DNA from: Shinella granuli
GTDB lineage: Bacteria; Pseudomonadota; Alphaproteobacteria; Rhizobiales; Rhizobiaceae
Length of the DNA: 64,000 bases
NCBI RefSeq assembly: GCF_004341885.1
Contig: NZ_SLVX01000008.1
Coordinates: forward strand, 187,745 to 251,744
Direction of reading: 5' to 3'
Both the position numbers and the translations under genes were made by a program. Of the stretch, positions 59,474 to 64,000 are shown piece by piece. The notes beneath the pieces are model-generated. The model worked only from the letters and a program-made list of their open reading frames with translations. It made no database searches and had not been told where the DNA came from. Positions within the stretch are counted from its first letter, which is position 1. The number at the start of each line of letters is the position of its first letter.

Positions 59474-59515
59474 GGAACGACCTGTCTTTCTCTTCATCGC
59501 CGGATGGCCTAGAAC
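59474..59515 (+). promoter_or_regulatory. TetR-type operator and promoter (site B)
   Basis: GGAACGAC-CT-GTCTTTCT at 59474-59491, then TTTCTC (59487-59492), 17 bases, TAGAAC (59510-59515), in the gap before tetR. It is identical to site A over 17 consecutive bases. It implies autoregulation of the TetR gene. Confidence 0.65.
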
Positions 59516-59589
59516 CTTGCTCGCCTCATGCTGAACGGTCTCCGTCGTCTGAGGACCATAGGTGACGTACTCCAATCCGAAGCAATCCC

Positions 59590-60162
59590 ATGAAAGAACC
59601 CATATCAGACCAGATCGTCACAGCCGCCGGAGCGCTTTTCTACGGCGAAGGCATTCGTGCTGTCGGCATAGATCGCATCATCGAGGAAGCGAACGTCGCA
59701 AAGGCGACGCTCTATCGACACTTCCCGTCGAAAGACCATCTCGTCGCGGCCTATCTTCAGGATCGCCACGAACGGGTTATCCGTTCCCTCCACGAAGCTT
59801 TGGAAGCCCAATCGGACCCGCGAAATCAGATCAAACTGATTTTCGAACGTCTGCACGAAAAGGCCGATACCCCTGAATTTCGCGGCTGCGCCTTTGCGCT
59901 TGCCGTTGCCGAACACGGCGATTCCGACCGGATCGTGTCCGTCGCCCGAACGCACAAGAAGATGGTCGGCGACATTTTCCGGGATATCATGTCGAAGGCC
60001 AACGTCGAGGGAAAGCAGGCAGGTGCACATCTTTGCCTGCTTTATGAAGGGGCGCTTGCAACCGTCGCCGTCGGACGCGATCCCCAGGCCGTTCTCGTCG
60101 CGCGCGACTGTGCGCTCGCCGTTTTCGACGCGGCCACCCTCTCCGCCAAAAGCCCGCGCTGA
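59590..60162 (+). CDS. TetR-family transcriptional repressor
   Basis: A 190-residue TetR/AcrR regulator: N-terminal HTH (QIVTAAGALFYGEGIRAVGIDRIIEEANVAKATLYRHFPSKDHLVAAYL) and a C-terminal ligand/dimer domain (FRGCAFALAVAEHGDSDRIVSVARTHKKMVGDIF). It is central in the cluster, and the operator-like palindromes at 51618, 59474 and 60377 are placed to bring three promoters under its control. It probably responds to the imported substrate or a breakdown product. Confidence 0.9.
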   Translation: MKEPISDQIVTAAGALFYGEGIRAVGIDRIIEEANVAKATLYRHFPSKDHLVAAYLQDRHERVIRSLHEALEAQSDPRNQIKLIFERLHEKADTPEFRGCAFALAVAEHGDSDRIVSVARTHKKMVGDIFRDIMSKANVEGKQAGAHLCLLYEGALATVAVGRDPQAVLVARDCALAVFDAATLSAKSPR

Positions 60163-60376
60163 AGAGCACCTCTGTCCATCGATCGGCCGGAAACAGTCCA
60201 ATGTTCCTATTCTCTTGGAGCACTGGGCAATATGGGGTCGGCGACGCACCCGCCGTGCGGGTGTTCGAGGAAATGCGGTTTGCGGCCGGGAACGGCGATG
60301 CCGGACAGGCTTCGGGAAATGCTGATCCACCCCGTCGCGGAAATCGAACAAAATAATCCATAGATTTAGTAGAAAA

Positions 60377-60418
60377 AGAATAACCAGTCTTTCTCTCTGC
60401 TGGTCTCCTGCCTACGCT
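60377..60418 (+). promoter_or_regulatory. TetR-type operator and promoter (site C)
   Basis: AGAATAAC-CA-GTCTTTCT at 60377-60394, then TTTCTC (60390-60395), 17 bases, TACGCT (60413-60418), in front of the peptide/nickel-type ABC operon. It shares the right arm and both flanks (AGAAAAAGAA, TCTTTCTC) with site A. A start near 60425 argues that the binding protein begins at 60459, not at the ATG at 60426. Confidence 0.65.
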
Positions 60419-60458
60419 GTGCACCATGATCCGCCCGGCAACAAACAGGACCCGCACC

Positions 60459-62111
60459 ATGACTGACCGCTTCCTCCCGTTCTCCCTTTCCCGGCGCCGC
60501 CTGCTGACAGCCACCGCGGTGCTGGCATTCGCCACCCTGGTTGGCACGGCGAATTTCACGCCCGTTCAGGCAGAGGACAGCGACGCCAATGGCGGCGACA
60601 TCACCTTCCTGATCGATTCCCTGGGAGACACCTGGATCCCCAACAACAGCGCGATCTCCAGCTTTCAGGGCCACATCTGGGGCCATGTCACCGACAAGCT
60701 TCTCTATGTCGATGCCGAGGGCAAGGTCAGCCCGTGGATTGCCGAACGCTGGGAGCAGAACGATGCTGCCACCGAGTTCACCCTGCATCTGAAGAGCGGC
60801 GTGACCTTCTCCGACGGCACTGCGCTCGATGCCGCGGCGGTCGTCGCCAATCTCGACATCTGGTATGCCGGCCGCAAGAGCGAGGGCATCAACCCGATCG
60901 GCCTCTTCCCGAAGACCTACGACCATGCCGAAGCTGTCGATGCGACGACGGTGAAGGTCTTCTTCAACAAGCCGACGCTCGGCTTCATCCCGACGCTCGG
61001 CTACCACGGCTCGATCCTCATCTCGCCGAAGACGCTCGCGCAGCCTGCCTCCGAGCAGGCGGACCTCAGCAAGACCTCGGGCAGCGGCCCTTATGTCGTC
61101 GACTCCTGGAAGGAAGGCGACTTCGTCAAACTGGTCAAGCGCCAGGACTACAACTGGGGACCGGCAGCCGTCGGCCATACCGGTCCGGCATTCCTGGACA
61201 CGATCACCTACAAGCTCGTGTCCGAACCCTCGCTGCGCGTGGCTTCCGTCCAGTCGGGCCAGGCCGATGTTGCCTACAACGCCTCCCCTCAGGAGTTGAA
61301 GTCGCTCAAGGACGAGGGCTTCACGATTGCCACCCCGCGCTATCTCGGTTTCGTCAACGGATGGGCCGTCAACACGAAGCTGCCCCCCTATGACGACGTG
61401 AAGGTGCGCCAGGCCCTTCAGGCCGGCATCGATCGCCAGGAGATCATCGACACCGTCTACACCCCCGACTGGAAGCTCGCGACCTCCTTCATCCAGAGCA
61501 ACGTGCCGGGCGCAACCGACCACAGCGACCTGCTGGCCTACAATCCCGAAAAGGCCGAAACGCTGCTCGACGAGGCGGGCTGGGTGAAGGGCGCCGACGG
61601 CATCCGCACCAAGGATGGCAAGCCGCTGTCGCTGACGCTCCACTCCAACCCCTATCTGGCGACGTCGAAGTCGGTCGACGAGCTCATCGCCCAGCAGCTC
61701 GGCAAGATCGGCTGGAAGGTCGATATCCGCGCCTATGACGTCGTGACCTTCGGCGAGAAGGTCAAGTATGGCGGACCGGCCATCCCGGCCTACGAGGTGA
61801 CGCGCAGCTTCATCGACGCCGGCACCGTCGCCGGCATCCTCACCAATGCCAACAATGGCGAGAACTGGTTCGCCCTCGACGACCGCGATCCGAAGCTCAA
61901 CGACCTGCGCGACAAGATCGCCGGCGCCGGCTCCACCGAGACCCGCAGCCCGCTCCTGGATGAGCTGCAGACCTACATTCTCGACCAGGGCTACTTCATC
62001 CCCCGCACGCAGATCGTCCAGCGCATCTACGTGCAGTCCCCGGCGGTCAAGGGCGAAGTCTATAACGGGGTTGCCTATGCCAGCTACTACACGGCCAAGA
62101 AAAGCGACTGA
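60459..62111 (+). CDS. Peptide/nickel-type ABC transporter binding protein (Tat signal)
   Basis: A 550-residue family 5 solute-binding protein (DppA/NikA type). Twin-arginine-like signal FSLSRRRLLTATAVLAF, cleaved near residue 38 (TPVQA). Typical segments are VTDKLLYVDAEGKVSPWIAERWEQNDAATEFTLHLKSGVTFSDGTALDAAAVV, GSGPYVVDSWKEGDFVKLVKR and NPEKAETLLDEAGW. Tat export would allow binding a cofactor or folded ligand complex. ATG 60459 has CAGGA eight bases upstream and leaves a 34-base leader after promoter C. Ligand unknown: peptide, opine, metal chelate or similar. Confidence 0.92.
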   Translation: MTDRFLPFSLSRRRLLTATAVLAFATLVGTANFTPVQAEDSDANGGDITFLIDSLGDTWIPNNSAISSFQGHIWGHVTDKLLYVDAEGKVSPWIAERWEQNDAATEFTLHLKSGVTFSDGTALDAAAVVANLDIWYAGRKSEGINPIGLFPKTYDHAEAVDATTVKVFFNKPTLGFIPTLGYHGSILISPKTLAQPASEQADLSKTSGSGPYVVDSWKEGDFVKLVKRQDYNWGPAAVGHTGPAFLDTITYKLVSEPSLRVASVQSGQADVAYNASPQELKSLKDEGFTIATPRYLGFVNGWAVNTKLPPYDDVKVRQALQAGIDRQEIIDTVYTPDWKLATSFIQSNVPGATDHSDLLAYNPEKAETLLDEAGWVKGADGIRTKDGKPLSLTLHSNPYLATSKSVDELIAQQLGKIGWKVDIRAYDVVTFGEKVKYGGPAIPAYEVTRSFIDAGTVAGILTNANNGENWFALDDRDPKLNDLRDKIAGAGSTETRSPLLDELQTYILDQGYFIPRTQIVQRIYVQSPAVKGEVYNGVAYASYYTAKKSD

Positions 62112-62146
62112 TCCGCAATTCCACAAAGCAACGTGAGGTGACCGGC

Positions 62147-63154
62147 ATGAGGAATGCCTACCTGACCTACGCCGCAAAGCGTCTTGCCCAGGCCCTGGTC
62201 GTCATCCTGCTGACCTACGTCTTCACCTTTGTCGTGGTCAGCATTCTGCCGGGTGACCCCATCACCAACGTCCTGAACAATCCGCAGAGCGGGTTCACGC
62301 AGGAGGAGATCAAGGAGATCATCGCCGCCCAGGGCCTGGACAGGCCGGTGCTTGTCCAGCTCTGGTCGTCGTTCTCCGGCTTCGTCACCGGCGATCTTGG
62401 CCTGTCCATGCGCTCCCATCGGCCGGTGGCGACCCTGATCGCCGAGGTGCTTCCGTCGACGCTGGTCCTCGCGGCGTCGGGCCTTGCGGTCGCGCTGGTC
62501 CTGGCCGCCACGGTCGCCTACGGCACCCAGTTCGTTCCCAAGAGGTACGGCCAGGGGCTGCTGCGCGGCTTCCCGTCGCTGTTCCTGTCCGTGCCGAATT
62601 TCGTCATCGGCCTGGTGCTGATCCATTTCTTCGGCTTCCAGCTCGGCGTCTTCCGCGTCATCGAACCGGACAGCGTCTGGGCAACCCTCTTTGCGGCGAT
62701 CGCGCTCGGCATTCCGATTTCCGCCCAGATTGCCGAAGTGCTGATCGCAAACCTCGACAACGAGGCGGCGCAGGAATATGCGGCCGTCGCGCGCGGTCGC
62801 GGCCTGGGTCAGGCGCGCCTCTTCGCCAAGCACCTGCTCAAGCCTTCGTCACTTCCGGTCGTCACCGTCATCGCGCTCACCATCGGCGAATTGCTGGGCG
62901 GATCCCTCATCACCGAGACGGTGTTCGGGCGCACGGGCATCGGCAGTCTGGTGCAGCGGTCGGTCAGCACGCAGGACCTGCCCGTCCTGCAAGCGATCGT
63001 CTCGCTCGCGGCGGTGGTTTTCGTGCTCGTCAACCTGATCGCCGACCTGCTCTACCCGCTGCTCGACCCGCGCGTGACGCTTCTCGGCGGACCGAAATCC
63101 CGTGCCGATACCGAGGACGGCACGACCGGCGTTTCTCCGGCGGTGGCATCATGA
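62147..63154 (+). CDS. Peptide/nickel-type ABC permease (DppB-like)
   Basis: A 335-residue permease with six transmembrane segments: YAAKRLAQALVVILLTYVFTFVVVSILPGDP at the N-terminus, GDLGLSMRSHRPV, and the EAA region YAAVARGRGLGQARLFAKHLLKPSSLPVVTVIA followed by GGSLITETVFGRTGIG. ATG 62147 has GAGGTG upstream. It pairs with the next gene's product. Confidence 0.93.
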   Translation: MRNAYLTYAAKRLAQALVVILLTYVFTFVVVSILPGDPITNVLNNPQSGFTQEEIKEIIAAQGLDRPVLVQLWSSFSGFVTGDLGLSMRSHRPVATLIAEVLPSTLVLAASGLAVALVLAATVAYGTQFVPKRYGQGLLRGFPSLFLSVPNFVIGLVLIHFFGFQLGVFRVIEPDSVWATLFAAIALGIPISAQIAEVLIANLDNEAAQEYAAVARGRGLGQARLFAKHLLKPSSLPVVTVIALTIGELLGGSLITETVFGRTGIGSLVQRSVSTQDLPVLQAIVSLAAVVFVLVNLIADLLYPLLDPRVTLLGGPKSRADTEDGTTGVSPAVAS

Positions 63155-63993
63155 CCCTCACCTCCTATTCCACCACCCCCGGCATTTCCATCCGCAAAAG
63201 CCGTCTTCGCGTGCCGCCGACCGTCACGCTCTCCTTTGCGATCGTCGCGCTGGTGCTGGCCTGGTCACTCGCCCCGGCCCTCTTCACGAGCCTCAGCCCG
63301 GTCAACGGCTTTCCCGCCGACAAGCTGCTGGGGCCAAGCTTCACCCATTGGTTCGGCACCGACCATCTGGGCCGCGACGTCTACACCCGCGTCGTCTATG
63401 GCACCGCCTCCTCGGTTTCGAGCGCGCTCATCGCCGTCGTCATCGGCGTCGTCGCCGGCGGCATCATCGGTCTGCTCGCCGGTTTCTTCGGCGGCTGGGT
63501 GGATACGGTGCTTGCCCGCCTGGTCGATGTGCTGCTCGCCATCCCGAAATTCCTGCTGGCCGTCATCGTCGTGACGGCGATCGGTTTCGACACCATCAAT
63601 GCGGCCATCGCCACCGGCGTTTCGGCAGTTGCCGTCTTTGCGCGCGTCATGCGCTCGGAAGTCATCAAGACCCGGCGCGCGACCTTCGTCGAAGCCTCGT
63701 TCCTCCTGGGAGGCACGCGCGCGCATATCCTGTGGCGGCATGTCCTGCCGAATGCGTCGCGCTCGGTGCTGCCGCTCGCGGTGCTCCATTTCGGGGACTC
63801 GATCCTCGTCATCGCCAGCCTTGCCTTCCTCGGATACGGCGACCCGCCGCCGGCCTCCGACTGGGGCCTGCTGATCTCGATCGGCAAGGATTACCTCAAA
63901 TGGCCGTGGCTGGTTTACGCCCCCGCCTTTGTCACGATCGCGACCGTCCTCTCTGTGAACAGGATCAGCCGATGGCTACGCAAGACAGACTGA
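63151..63993 (+). CDS. Peptide/nickel-type ABC permease (DppC-like)
   Basis: A 280-residue permease with HWFGTDHLGRDVYTRVVYGTASSVSSALIAVVIG, the classical GTDxxGRDxxSR motif of DppC/NikC. It also has the EAA loop TRRATFVEASFLLGGTRAHILWRHVLPNA and AFLGYGDPPPASDWGLLI. It starts with the ATGA overlap and is followed by an overlapping ATPase start. Confidence 0.93.
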   Translation: MTLTSYSTTPGISIRKSRLRVPPTVTLSFAIVALVLAWSLAPALFTSLSPVNGFPADKLLGPSFTHWFGTDHLGRDVYTRVVYGTASSVSSALIAVVIGVVAGGIIGLLAGFFGGWVDTVLARLVDVLLAIPKFLLAVIVVTAIGFDTINAAIATGVSAVAVFARVMRSEVIKTRRATFVEASFLLGGTRAHILWRHVLPNASRSVLPLAVLHFGDSILVIASLAFLGYGDPPPASDWGLLISIGKDYLKWPWLVYAPAFVTIATVLSVNRISRWLRKTD

Positions 63994-64000
63994 CCACCCT
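63972..64000 (+). CDS. Start of an ABC transporter ATPase gene (partial)
   Basis: ATG 63972 opens a frame MATQDRLTTL that runs out of the window and overlaps the permease end by 22 bases. Position after DppB/C-type permeases makes a DppD/NikD-type ATPase (possibly a fused DppDF) the expectation; no motif is yet visible in the nine codons available. Confidence 0.55.

Noticed and set aside
60426-60458. Earlier ATG (60426) for the peptide/nickel-type binding protein
   Set aside because: It would sit at the predicted transcription start and adds 11 residues before a complete Tat-type signal peptide; ATG 60459 has an SD.
1-64000. CRISPR arrays, tRNA/rRNA genes, insertion sequences and phage genes
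   Set aside because: None could be recognised anywhere: no regularly spaced repeats, no transposase or integrase motifs, no cloverleaf-like sequence noticed by eye. A tRNA scan was not possible.

Overview
The window looks like part of a secondary replicon (megaplasmid or chromid) of a Rhizobiaceae-type alphaproteobacterium. The evidence is uniformly high GC, a complete repABC partition/replication cassette (19712-23493) with a candidate antisense RNA and a parS-like palindrome, an Aap-type amino acid importer, ACC deaminase with its Lrp-type regulator, and many ABC importers and catabolic operons. No rRNA, tRNA, insertion sequence or CRISPR array was seen.

Layout. 1-115: tail of an unrecognised gene. 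146-4991 (-): amino acid permease, agmatinase-family hydrolase, two short-chain dehydrogenases and a polysaccharide-deacetylase-family hydrolase in one operon. 5400-9623 (-): aapJQMP-like importer. 9879-10847: LysR regulator, divergent from an operon (10979-15640, +) of a divergent serine hydroxymethyltransferase, folD, purU and dsdA. 15737-19366 (-): large secreted LprI/propeller/caspase protein. 19712-23493 (-): repC, repB, repA, followed by a WGR gene and a GST remnant. 24524-30911 (-): sugar ABC importer plus two TIM-barrel isomerases, divergent from an AraC regulator. 32181-33126: DUF4112 and MgtC-like genes. 33269-42269 (+): three-subunit gluconate-2-dehydrogenase-like complex and a cytochrome c oxidase with fused subunits I and III, behind a candidate EcfG promoter. 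42429-45810: DUF6894 protein, GAF/HTH regulator, GMC oxidoreductase and a tiny low-GC ORF. 46269-49426: MarR/hydrolase pair and acdR/acdS. 49579-51290: SDR, SnoaL-like protein and HxlR regulator. 51738-64000 (+): metal-chelate-type ABC importer, flavin monooxygenase, accessory oxidoreductases, a TetR regulator and a peptide/nickel-type ABC importer that runs off the window.

Two systems stand out. First, the operon at 10979-15640 combines an SHMT homologue with changed active-site residues, the two enzymes that convert methylene-THF to formate, and D-serine dehydratase. This fits catabolism of 2-hydroxymethylserine or 2-methylserine better than housekeeping one-carbon metabolism. Second, three near-identical palindromes (51618, 59474, 60377) lie in front of the metal-chelate operon, the TetR gene and the peptide/nickel operon, each exactly the same distance from a possible -10 element. 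This defines a small TetR regulon joining two uptake systems to an NtaA/DszA-type monooxygenase. A TetR gene fragment inside the cluster suggests it was assembled from modules.

Functions are read from sequence motifs and gene context only. Start codons were chosen from Shine-Dalgarno sequences, overlaps and family length.
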